Of a stretch of 64,000 bases of DNA, positions 28,409 to 36,342 are shown piece by piece; position 1 is the first letter of the stretch; each line of letters begins with the position of its first letter. The DNA lies in the NCBI GenBank assembly GCA_030835305.1, contig JAURPJ010000072.1, positions 37,832 through 101,831 on the forward strand, in the 5' to 3' direction. A program made the translations under genes and the position numbers. The stretch is from Verrucomicrobiota bacterium (GTDB lineage Bacteria > Verrucomicrobiota > Verrucomicrobiia > Verrucomicrobiales > Akkermansiaceae). Below the pieces are notes generated by a model. It was not told where the DNA came from and ran no database searches. It was given only the letters and a program-made list of their open reading frames with translations.

Positions 28409-29078
28409 GTCCGTCATCCGGAGTCACGCCGAGCACGATATTGAACTCGGCACTCAACTCGCCCACCTTGGAATTCGGGATAGGTTTGAATTGCACCATC
28501 AAGTGCTTGGCTGGCTCGCCCATGCGTTTCAAAAGTCCATCTTTGGCGTTCCCTTTGTCACCATCGATAAAGCACTGAGTCGTGAGGGCGCGCTTGTTTT
28601 TGCGATAGACGGCAACGTGAATGTGCGGCGTGCGCGGACCATAAGGAACCGGCTTAATCGTGCGAAAATAATACCGGCCGTCCCGCGCAGTCATGAAGCG
28701 GCCAAAGCCCTGGAAATGATCATCCCGCTTCGGCCCGGTGAGACCGCCATCGCGGGAGTGAATGTAGGCTCCCTTGTTATCGACCTGCCAAATTTCGACG
28801 CGCGCATTTGGAATGGGGTTCCCTTTCACATCAGTCACCCTGCCATGGAGGTGGGTAATGGCCCCCACTCCCGGCGTAATCGTGTCATTGATCCGGACGA
28901 GATCATTGTCAGTGTCCAGAGGAAGTTTGTCCGGGTAAAACGGACCCTCGGTCATTGCAGGCGTAATCGTCATAGCGTCGGCAAACGCTCCGGGCACCGT
29001 AAACAAGGCGGCAGAACCAAGAGCGACACGGCGGAGGAAATCGCGGCGATAACAATCGGGACAGGAATGGTTTTTCAT
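28401..29078 (-). CDS. Exported intradiol ring-cleavage dioxygenase-like protein
   Basis: About 225 residues with a Tat signal (YRRDFLRRVALGSAALFTVP), which argues for the ATG at 29078 over the longer frame. The catalytic domain has TEGPFYPDKLP, VEIWQVDNKGAYIHS, and RYYFRTIKPVPYGPRTPHIH, which supply the Tyr, Tyr, His and His iron(III) ligands. Cytoplasmic relatives cleave catechols between the hydroxyls. Exported, Tat-borne versions are common in Bacteroidota and Verrucomicrobiota, and their substrate is unknown. Followed by the overlapping lipoprotein gene. Confidence 0.88.
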   Translation of the reverse strand: MKNHSCPDCYRRDFLRRVALGSAALFTVPGAFADAMTITPAMTEGPFYPDKLPLDTDNDLVRINDTITPGVGAITHLHGRVTDVKGNPIPNARVEIWQVDNKGAYIHSRDGGLTGPKRDDHFQGFGRFMTARDGRYYFRTIKPVPYGPRTPHIHVAVYRKNKRALTTQCFIDGDKGNAKDGLLKRMGEPAKHLMVQFKPIPNSKVGELSAEFNIVLGVTPDDGHE

Positions 29079-29137
29079 AATTTGAGATTGAACGAATGAG
29101 GGCTTTGAGACCAGCAGAATCACGCTAGTCTATCACC

Positions 29138-29794
29138 GTGATCAAGGTCAGCAATCTCGATGTCAATTTTGAGACTCCCGGCGAAATCGTGGAAGTCCTC
29201 AAAGGGCTGGATTTTTCAGTCGAAAAAGGTGCGGCGGCCGCCGTGGTCGGGCCTTCGGGGAGTGGCAAAACCACCCTGCTCAATATTTTGGGGGCCCTTC
29301 TCCCCCCCACCAAGGGCTCGGTCGAGATCGGCGGACAAGACATCGCAAAGTTTAAGGAGAAGGAAGCCGCCCGCTTTCGGAATCAGGAAGTGGGCTTCGT
29401 TTTCCAGCAACACCACCTCCTTCCCCAGCTCACCGTTATGGAAAATGTCCTCACGCCACGGCTCGCCGGCGGATGGAAGGAAAGCGAACAAGAAACTCGC
29501 AAACGAGCGTCCAAACTCCTGGAACGGGTCGGCTTGTGCCACCGTAGGAACCACCGCCCGGGCGAACTCTCCGGCGGCGAAAAACAGCGTACCGCCTTAG
29601 CCAGAGCCTTAATCAACCAACCCCACGTGGTCCTTGCCGACGAACCAACCGGAGCGCTCGACGGAGAAACCGGTAGCAAAGTTGCCGACCTTCTCCTGGA
29701 AATCCAAAAGGAAGACGGCGTCACTTTGGTCGTCGTCACTCACGATCTTGATCTCGCAAAGCGAGTCGGCGGGGTCTTCGATCTTGGGAAGTGA
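29138..29794 (+). CDS. ABC transporter ATP-binding protein, LolD/MacB type
   Basis: 218 residues. Walker A VGPSGSGKTTLLNILGALL, a Q-loop in VFQQHHLLPQLTVMENV, signature LSGGEKQRTALARALINQ, Walker B VVLADEPTGALDG. The lineage is that of LolD (lipoprotein release) and MacB/FtsE ATPases. GTG start. No permease gene lies beside it: the neighbours on both sides are on the opposite strand, so its LolC/E-like partner must be elsewhere. Confidence 0.9.
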   Translation: MIKVSNLDVNFETPGEIVEVLKGLDFSVEKGAAAAVVGPSGSGKTTLLNILGALLPPTKGSVEIGGQDIAKFKEKEAARFRNQEVGFVFQQHHLLPQLTVMENVLTPRLAGGWKESEQETRKRASKLLERVGLCHRRNHRPGELSGGEKQRTALARALINQPHVVLADEPTGALDGETGSKVADLLLEIQKEDGVTLVVVTHDLDLAKRVGGVFDLGK

Positions 29795-29839
29795 GTCCCA
29801 TTGTCGCCTTTACGGGCTCAACTTGCCATCGACGGCCTC

Positions 29840-30952
29840 TCAGGCGGGGCCGAAGTGAATGCCGAGGGCTTGGCTGAATTGCATCAGCTTCTTTTTTTCC
29901 CTCGGATCAATGAGAACGAGGGAGATGCCTTTTTTACCGGCGCGGGCGGTGCGTCCGCTGCGGTGGGTGTAGTAGTCGATTTGCTCAGGAAGTTGATGAT
30001 GAACGACGAAGGCCAGGTCTTCGACATCGATTCCGCGGGCCGCGACGTCGGTGGCGACCAGGAACTGGCTGCGCTCTTTTTTGAAGGCGCGCATGACCTT
30101 ATCGCGTTCGAGCTGGGTGAGGTCGCCCTGCAAGACTCCGACAGAGTGGCCGCGGTTGGCGAGTTTTTTACCAAGAATGTCAGCTCCATCGCGGGTGCGG
30201 GTAAAGATGAGGCCGCGCAGAGAACCCTGTCGGTGAAGGAATTCATCGATGAAGTCGGTCTTGTCATCCTTGACGCAGACGGCGAAACGATGGTCGATGT
30301 TGCGGTTGACGACGTTCCGGGTGTCAATCTTGACCGTTTTGGGATCGGGCGACATGCAGAATTTGATGAGTTCATCGAGCGCCCGCGGGAAGGTGGCAGA
30401 GAAAAGCCAGGTGGCTTTGCGATTGACGCTGATTTCTATCGCAGAGCGGATCTGGTCTTTGAAGCCCATGGAGAGCATTTCATCGGCTTCATCAAGAATG
30501 AGATATTGGACATGATCGAGGGAGACTGCCTTGCGTTTGAGAAGGTCGTAAAGTCTTCCGGGTGTTGCGACGAGAATGTGGGTGGGACGCTGGAGGCGGG
30601 AAACCTGAACATCGATCTTATCCCCGCCGGCTGCGACTTCGAGGAAGATCCGCTGGTCGGCATACTTGGTGAACTTGAAGAGGGCTTTATGGATTTGTTT
30701 GGCGAGTTCGCGGGTGGGAGCGAGGATGAGGCCCTGAATCTGCTTCTTTCCGCGATCGATCTTACTTAGCAGGGGGAGGCCAAAAGCGGCGGTTTTCCCG
30801 GTGCCGGTCTGGGCCTGCGCCACGAAGTCATGCCCGCGCTCGAGGAGGTAGGGGATCGATTGGGACTGCACCGGTGTGGGTTTTCGAATGCCGAGTTCTT
30901 CGAGGCCTTTGATGAACTCGGCGGAGATGCCGAGAGATTTGAAATCGCTCAC
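29840..30952 (-). CDS. DEAD-box RNA helicase
   Basis: About 370 residues from the GTG at 30952 (VSDFKSLGISAEFIKGLEEL). Motifs in order: Q-motif IRKPTPVQSQSIP, motif I AQTGTGKTAA, Ia PTRELAKQI, DEAD box LILDEADEML, SAT LFSATFP, then VATDVAARGIDVEDL and HRSGRTARAGK. It unwinds structured RNA, for example in ribosome assembly or cold adaptation. The track's longer frame to 31117 would run through the start of the divergent esterase gene and is disfavoured. It has a core only, with no long basic tail. Confidence 0.92.
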   Translation of the reverse strand: MSDFKSLGISAEFIKGLEELGIRKPTPVQSQSIPYLLERGHDFVAQAQTGTGKTAAFGLPLLSKIDRGKKQIQGLILAPTRELAKQIHKALFKFTKYADQRIFLEVAAGGDKIDVQVSRLQRPTHILVATPGRLYDLLKRKAVSLDHVQYLILDEADEMLSMGFKDQIRSAIEISVNRKATWLFSATFPRALDELIKFCMSPDPKTVKIDTRNVVNRNIDHRFAVCVKDDKTDFIDEFLHRQGSLRGLIFTRTRDGADILGKKLANRGHSVGVLQGDLTQLERDKVMRAFKKERSQFLVATDVAARGIDVEDLAFVVHHQLPEQIDYYTHRSGRTARAGKKGISLVLIDPREKKKLMQFSQALGIHFGPA

Positions 30953-31046
30953 GAAACGAGGGTGTAGCCGTTGGAAGGGGGAAAGCCAAGCATGAGAGCG
31001 GGAAGATCTTGAAAAAGGTGCGGGGGAGTGGGCGTAGGGTTGCGCC

Positions 31047-32060
31047 ATGCGCGTTCTCCTCATTTTAAGTTTTTCGGTCGCGGCCCTTTGCGCGGAAAAC
31101 ACGGTAAAGGTCATCATTTTAGCGGGTCAATCGAACATGGAGGGGAAGGCGAAGAACAAATTGCTGGAATACCAGGCGAAAGCTCCAAAGACCAAGGAGC
31201 ACTTCGCGCACCTCCGAAAGGATGGGGGGTGGATCGAGCGCGAGGATGTCATGATCAAGTATCTCAACCGTCACGGAAAGCTCACGATCGGATATGGATC
31301 GCGTGAACGCACCGGGGTGGAGCTTCAGCTGGGGCACACTTTGGGGGATCATTATGAGGAGCCGGTTCTTCTGATTAAGGCGGCTTGGGGCGGTCATTCG
31401 CTTTACCAAAAATTTCGTTCGCCGTCGTCCGGATTACCACCGGGCGAAAAGCTGGCCGGGGAGTTGGAGAAAGCCCGGGAGCGGACAAAGAAGAAGAACG
31501 AGAAGCGCAAGAAGAACGATCCACTGCCCACGATGGAAGACATCAAGGCCGGATACGGAGTTTCTTGGCGTGAAATGTTGAAAGAAGTACGAGGAACACT
31601 CGAGAACTACGAAACGCTTTTTCCTTCGTTGAAAGGGGCCACTCCGGAGATCACGGGCTTCGTATGGTTTCAGGGTTGGAACGACCAATACAACGGAGCG
31701 GAAATCGAGTATGCTTCCAACATGGAGCACTTCATCAAAGACGTGCGAAAGGAATTCGAATCGCCGGAATTGCCCTTTGTAATTGGAATGATGGGACAGA
31801 ATGGTTCAAAGGAAGCAAAGGGTGCAATGAAGGTGATTCAAGACGCACAGATGGCGATGGAGAAGTTGCCCAAGGTCAAAGCGGTGCGAACGGATGTCCT
31901 CATCGACAAAGCTGCCGAAGCCCTTTATCCGACCTGGAGAGAGAACATTCCCGAGTGGGAGAAGGTTGGTTCGGACCATGGTTATCATTACCTGGGCAGC
32001 GCGATTTGGTTGAACCGGATAGGGAAGAGTTTTGCCGAAGCTCTGCTGGAATTGGAGTAG
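31047..32060 (+). CDS. Secreted SASA-family carbohydrate esterase (sialate O-acetylesterase-like)
   Basis: 337 residues. The signal peptide LLILSFSVAALCA is followed by VKVIILAGQSNMEGKAKN, where GQSNMEG holds the nucleophilic serine. Near the C-terminus GSDHGYHYLGSA supplies the catalytic Asp and His of the SGNH fold. LLIKAAWGGHSL and GFVWFQGWNDQYN are the other conserved blocks. Deacetylates acetylated sugars; the exact ester is unknown. A highly charged linker (ARERTKKKNEKRKK) sits mid-protein. Own promoter expected in the short gap to the helicase gene. Confidence 0.9.
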   Translation: MRVLLILSFSVAALCAENTVKVIILAGQSNMEGKAKNKLLEYQAKAPKTKEHFAHLRKDGGWIEREDVMIKYLNRHGKLTIGYGSRERTGVELQLGHTLGDHYEEPVLLIKAAWGGHSLYQKFRSPSSGLPPGEKLAGELEKARERTKKKNEKRKKNDPLPTMEDIKAGYGVSWREMLKEVRGTLENYETLFPSLKGATPEITGFVWFQGWNDQYNGAEIEYASNMEHFIKDVRKEFESPELPFVIGMMGQNGSKEAKGAMKVIQDAQMAMEKLPKVKAVRTDVLIDKAAEALYPTWRENIPEWEKVGSDHGYHYLGSAIWLNRIGKSFAEALLELE

Positions 32061-32177
32061 CAGAAAACAATTACTATCGGTAGGCCTCAGTCATTTCACT
32101 GAGCGATTTGATGTTGCTGCTGGCTCATTTCATCATCTTTGGATCAGCGGTTGCAGAGTAAGCAGCTTCGCTACAGA

Positions 32178-33449
32178 CTATTCCTTGGAGCTGGTCGTCA
32201 AATCGAGGCAGACCACTTCACCTTGATTGGTCCGGGCGAAGAGTTTGCCTTCTCCAATCGCAAGAGGTGCCCAGCAGAGTTTCTTGGAAATCTCCTCGAA
32301 AAACTGATGGCGTCCGGATTCGGTGAAGTCTTTTTCACCGGCTTTGCCGAAGACTACCATGCCGGTCTCGGTGAGGACCACGGTGGTTTCGCCAATCTTC
32401 GCGGTTGAGCCACGCGTACCGGGGAGGGAATGTTTCCAGAGGATATCGCCACTTTTGAAGTCCATACGGTAAAGTTCGGTATTATAGCGCTTGTCGCCAA
32501 AGCAGCCGATCAGGTCATCGCCCTCGACGAAGCAATTTTGAAAGATCATGGGAAGATCCCGGTTGCGGTGGACGATTTCCGGTTTGGGCTTGGAAACATC
32601 GATTACTGCGTAGCCCATATTGTATCCGGAAGAAATATGGACGAGATTGCCGAGGACCTGCGGATTGGAGGCATTGACATCGTAAGGGGTACGCCACTCG
32701 TATTCGTAAAGGACCTTGCCATTGGCTGATAGATCGTATCCCACCACGGAGCGGCCGTGAAAGACTACCGCAGCATCCTTGCCTTTGTGTTGGTAAAAAA
32801 CAGGCGCGGCGTAACCAGGACGAGCTCCGTTGGATGAGCTCCAGACTGTTTTACCGGTTTTCTTGTTTAAGGCGACCATTGCCCCTTTCTTCGAACAAGG
32901 GAGGCAAAGGAGCACATCACCATAGACAACGGGCGACGACGAATACCCCCAAGTTGGCATGTTACCCGAGAGGTCGTCCTTGTATTTAACGATCCACTTT
33001 TCGTCACCGGTCGCTGCATCGTAGCAAGAAAGACGGCCCGATTTGGAAAGATTGTAAACGAGACCTTCATCAATGATCGGGGTGGCTCCGGGTCCACCAT
33101 CATAAAATTTAGGGGCAAGCTTCTCGGAATAAGTCTTTTTCCAGACGACCTCACCACTTTTAGCATCGAAGCACCAAAGCGTATCGCGATCTTCGTTATT
33201 ACCCACGGTGTAAGCTCTTCCATCGGCAATAGTGAAGCTTGAGCAGCCTCGGCCTACCTTTGCCTTCCAGAGGACCTTAGGACCGTTCTTCTGGACAGTG
33301 GTAAGTATTTCGCCCTTGGCGGTGCCATTGCCATTGGGTCCCAAATAGGATGACCAGACAGATCCCCAGGTCACGAAGGTTAAACTAAAAAACAAGATGA
33401 AAATTTTCACTCCGGAGCTATAGCTTAGAAAGGCGCTAAGGCCAAACAT
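32178..33449 (-). CDS. PQQ-like beta-propeller protein, secreted
   Basis: 423 residues. The N-terminal hydrophobic segment (VKIFILFFSLTFVTWGSV) is a signal peptide or anchor. The rest is a series of propeller blades with the W-G/K-type repeat, for example LWCFDAKSGEVVWKK, LSCYDAATGDEKWI and MVALNKKTGKTVWSS. Such proteins resemble BamB or quinoprotein scaffolds but lack a clear PQQ dehydrogenase active site. Common among exported Verrucomicrobiota and Planctomycete proteins; role unknown. Monocistronic. Confidence 0.85.
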   Translation of the reverse strand: MFGLSAFLSYSSGVKIFILFFSLTFVTWGSVWSSYLGPNGNGTAKGEILTTVQKNGPKVLWKAKVGRGCSSFTIADGRAYTVGNNEDRDTLWCFDAKSGEVVWKKTYSEKLAPKFYDGGPGATPIIDEGLVYNLSKSGRLSCYDAATGDEKWIVKYKDDLSGNMPTWGYSSSPVVYGDVLLCLPCSKKGAMVALNKKTGKTVWSSSNGARPGYAAPVFYQHKGKDAAVVFHGRSVVGYDLSANGKVLYEYEWRTPYDVNASNPQVLGNLVHISSGYNMGYAVIDVSKPKPEIVHRNRDLPMIFQNCFVEGDDLIGCFGDKRYNTELYRMDFKSGDILWKHSLPGTRGSTAKIGETTVVLTETGMVVFGKAGEKDFTESGRHQFFEEISKKLCWAPLAIGEGKLFARTNQGEVVCLDLTTSSKE

Positions 33450-33709
33450 CGGTTTTCGAGTGCATTGTTTTTCTCGGTCTTCAGGGAAGTGAATAGATCA
33501 TTTTTAATTTCGTCTTCTTCTTCTTAGTGGGAATAAACCATTCAAATCCCTGTTCCACCGCTTTTCTATGCGGGTTCCACGAATGGAATAACTCGTGAGC
33601 ACAAGCGTGAGCAGGGTCCAGCGAATGGAAGAATTTTGGGAATTTCCTATTTTGATCCCTACTGCCAAGATCTTGTTCACACCCTGTTGGGCGTAATTTA
33701 CAGTAGCTG
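33450..33709. other. Intergenic stretch between propeller gene and ribD
   Basis: About 260 bases. No supported gene. Similar short segments (TTCCATTCG followed by TGG or CTGG on the minus strand) occur twice about 40 bases apart. No FMN riboswitch core was found upstream of ribD. Confidence 0.4.
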
Positions 33710-34768
33710 ATGATGAAGATTACCGAACATGAAAAGTGGATTCGAGTGGCCTTGGAAGAAGGGCGTAAGGGAATCGGACTCACTGCGCCCAATCCACCTG
33801 TGGGAGCGGTGGTGGTCAAGGACGGTGCCGAGCTAGCCCGTGGTTGGCATCGTAGGGCGGGGACTCCGCACGCTGAACGTGATGCCTTGTCCAAAATTTC
33901 AGAGTATGAGGCCAGAGGCGCAACGGCTTATGTGACGCTGGAACCATGCAGCACGCAGGGGCGTACGGGGGCTTGCACGGAAGCCTTGATCGCAGCTGGC
34001 GTGGCAAAAGTGGTTTATGGTGCGTCCGATCCCAATCCTTCCCACGTCGGAGGGGCGGTTGAGATTCTTGAAGCAGCAGGCATCGAGGTGGTCAAGGGAG
34101 TCCTTGAGGAAAAATGCCTGGAATTGGTTCGGGGATTCTCGATGGTTCAATCTGAAGGACGACCTTGGGTAATTGCCAAAACCGCGATGTCTCTGGATGG
34201 TCGAATTACGCGCCCGCCCGGGGAAGGACAGTGGCTGAGTGGTCCTTTGGCTCGCCAAGAAGTCCAGCGGTTGCGCGTGGAGGCGGACGCCATTCTGACC
34301 TCGGGTGAGACGGTGAGGCGGGATGACCCGGCGCTGACTCTGCGGGGACCGGGAATTCCACCCGGTAAAATGCAACCCTGGCGGGTGGTGATGACCCGAC
34401 AGGAATTGCTCCGGAAAAGGTATCAGCTATTTGAGGATGAGTGGAAAAACCGGACTTTGGTTTTTAAGAATCAATTAAAGTACGATATTTTACGTACTTT
34501 AGCGAATGAACACGAAGTGAACACGGTGTTGCTCGAGACAGGCGGCTCCTTGTTGGGTTCTTTTCTCGATGAGGGACTGATCGATGAATGGGTCATCTAC
34601 CTGACACCAATGGTGACGGGAGGCCCAACGGCAGCGGTGGGAGGGGAGGGGAGTGAGACCCTACAAGAGCGCATAAACCTGAAAAATGTAAGGATTCACG
34701 AATTAGGTCGCGACCTCTGTGCGCGTGGCTTGGTTAATCGTGTTTATGTAAAACCTCTTGAACGATAG
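33710..34768 (+). CDS. ribD: Bifunctional riboflavin deaminase/reductase RibD
   Basis: 352 residues in two domains. N-terminal deaminase (about 1-150): zinc site HAERDA plus PCSTQGRTGAC, keeping the Cys-x8-Cys spacing though the usual SHHG is STQG. C-terminal reductase (about 155-350): KTAMSLDGRI and SGPLARQEVQRLRVEADAIL. It catalyses the second and third steps of riboflavin synthesis from GTP. No other rib gene is adjacent. The stop is 4 bases from the convergent CAP gene. Confidence 0.95.
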   Translation: MMKITEHEKWIRVALEEGRKGIGLTAPNPPVGAVVVKDGAELARGWHRRAGTPHAERDALSKISEYEARGATAYVTLEPCSTQGRTGACTEALIAAGVAKVVYGASDPNPSHVGGAVEILEAAGIEVVKGVLEEKCLELVRGFSMVQSEGRPWVIAKTAMSLDGRITRPPGEGQWLSGPLARQEVQRLRVEADAILTSGETVRRDDPALTLRGPGIPPGKMQPWRVVMTRQELLRKRYQLFEDEWKNRTLVFKNQLKYDILRTLANEHEVNTVLLETGGSLLGSFLDEGLIDEWVIYLTPMVTGGPTAAVGGEGSETLQERINLKNVRIHELGRDLCARGLVNRVYVKPLER

Positions 34769-34772
34769 TTGA

Positions 34773-35783
34773 TTAACCAAACATCTGGGTCCAGTGACTA
34801 GCGTAGCGACCAAGGCCTATTCGTTTGTGGGATACCTTGAACATGTTTTTATGGTGGCCAGGTGAGTAGAACCAACCTTTGTTGGCTGATGTAGGTGAGC
34901 TCGACCCCATGTAGATATTTTCTCCGCTTGCTTTGGTGCCTTCGTTGGCAGCCCGTTCCCAGGGGGTTTTCTTGCCAGGAATAGGGGACTCGTGTGAAAA
35001 GAAGTTATTTTTGGCCATGTCGTCGGAATGACCTCGGCTGGCATCGCAAAGCTTTGAATCAATCAAAAGAGCATTGAGACCGAGTAGGAGACGCCATTCA
35101 TTGACTTCGCGAACCCCTTTTCGCTCGTCTGGGGGAATGTTCTCTTTTTTGGCAACCTTGTCGTTTTCTTTGATGATACGAAGGCCTTCGCGGGGGAGCC
35201 CGGCAAACGTGGCAATTGTCTCTTTTTCGGTGGAGAGAATGTTGGTTTCTGCTTTTTCTTCGTCATGGAGAACTGCGGTGTCGACGATGGCGTCGCGGAA
35301 TTTTGCGAGGGCTAGGACGATCTTGCGCTGTTGGCCCAAGGCAGCTGGAGCGGTGGCGAAGATCTGACTGGTATCCGGCATGATAAGCTTTTTCAAAGCT
35401 TCGATCGCGGGCATGCTTTTCGTTTTGAGAAGAGGTTTCATGGCGTTTTCACCAAGTTGATATACCATCATGAAATCCTTACGATGCTGGCGGATTTTTC
35501 GATTCACCTCTGTCTTGGCCTCTCCTGTGAATTGGCTCTTTACGAAGTTATTGTGATCTTCGAGGTAGCGGTCCCGGAGTTGCGGCCACGTGTGATCGAA
35601 CTCTTTAAGAAGCGGGATAAGTTCCTTGTTTTCTAGATGCTCCAAATCGGAAATGAGATCACCAAATCCCTTATCACTTTCTATGATAGTTTGAAGACGA
35701 ACCAAGATTTCGTTCGTGGTGAGCGTCCCCGCTTTGATTTGGATCAAAGTGAGCAGCGGTAAAAGAAGAAAAAGGAGTTTCAT
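34773..35783 (-). CDS. Secreted CAP (SCP-like) domain protein
   Basis: About 336 residues from the ATG that begins the signal peptide MKLLFLLLPLLTLIQIKAG; the TTG 12 codons earlier is less likely. The N-terminal two thirds is helical and charged with no known domain. The C-terminal CAP domain has VNEWRLLLGLNALLIDSKLC, then HSDDMAKNNFFSHESP, GENIYMG and PGHHKNMF, including the two conserved His and the acidic residues of the cavity. Bacterial CAP proteins act outside the cell; function is unknown. Confidence 0.82.
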   Translation of the reverse strand: MKLLFLLLPLLTLIQIKAGTLTTNEILVRLQTIIESDKGFGDLISDLEHLENKELIPLLKEFDHTWPQLRDRYLEDHNNFVKSQFTGEAKTEVNRKIRQHRKDFMMVYQLGENAMKPLLKTKSMPAIEALKKLIMPDTSQIFATAPAALGQQRKIVLALAKFRDAIVDTAVLHDEEKAETNILSTEKETIATFAGLPREGLRIIKENDKVAKKENIPPDERKGVREVNEWRLLLGLNALLIDSKLCDASRGHSDDMAKNNFFSHESPIPGKKTPWERAANEGTKASGENIYMGSSSPTSANKGWFYSPGHHKNMFKVSHKRIGLGRYASHWTQMFG

Positions 35784-36342
35784 GATCGTCTCGAAGGCGG
35801 GGGATGGTAACGTTGACAAGGCTGTTTGTCTTTGAAAAAGAAGGCTCCCTTCTTTAGAAGAGTGCCTTGGTCCTTTAGTAAAACAGACGCCACCTTAGCG
35901 GCAGCGTTGTTATTGGTAGCGTTGACGCCCGATGGTTTGTCCCGTGGAGCTGAAGATGGAAAAGCCGCTGGTAAAAAAAGCCTGCGATACCTTCCAGGAT
36001 GCCTTAGGCCCTGATGACAAACCAGTTGAAGGAAGTGATATCAATAATGCTTCTTTTTCTTAAATTTTTAGACAGAACCATATTAGGATGGCGTTTAGTG
36101 TGTGTAACGCAGATTGTTGTTGCGTGTGTGCTCAGCAGCGGTTCGCCTTTCGAGGGGAGCCGCTGTTGTTATTTCTGGGTATTTTAAATCATTGATTGAC
36201 AATGATTTAGCAGTAATTCAATATTACTCCGTCTATTCTAAATCCGGGGCAACGTTTTCTCATCAGGACATTATATCAATTTGGAGACTCACTTCGCCTT
36301 GCTTGTCTTTGTGGGGAATGTTGATAGCATCCGTCCTCGCCT
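35784..36342. other. AT-rich region upstream of mnmG with several hairpins
   Basis: About 560 bases without a supported gene; a 62-codon and a 42-codon frame (35826-36064) look like fragments at best. Structures seen: AAAGAAGG/CCTTCTTT near 35837-35855; a 12-bp imperfect stem with loop (CAGCAGCGGTTC ... GAGCCGCTGTTG) near 36130-36166 followed by T-rich sequence; and a perfect 10-bp inverted repeat at 36185-36209. No DnaA-box cluster was recognised. Confidence 0.5.
36185..36209. promoter_or_regulatory. Perfect inverted repeat upstream of mnmG
   Basis: TAAATCATTG, five bases, CAATGATTTA: a perfect 10-bp dyad about 135 bases before the mnmG start, in very AT-rich DNA. GTAAT-TCAAT-ATTAC follows directly as a smaller dyad. 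The form suits a regulator-binding site more than a terminator, as it lacks a GC core and T tail. Confidence 0.4.

Noticed and set aside
29801-30769. 322-codon plus-strand ORF
   Set aside because: Antisense shadow of the DEAD-box helicase; the helicase frame carries all motifs.
29840-31117. 425-residue start for the DEAD-box helicase
   Set aside because: Would run through the divergent esterase start; the extra N-terminus is low-complexity and not helicase-like.
33450-33709. FMN riboswitch upstream of ribD
   Set aside because: The conserved AGGGTGA...ACCGGCGGT core elements are not present.
35784-36342. Replication origin in the region before mnmG
   Set aside because: AT-rich and hairpin-rich, but no cluster of DnaA boxes and no dnaA/rsmG/parAB neighbours; kept only as a regulatory region.
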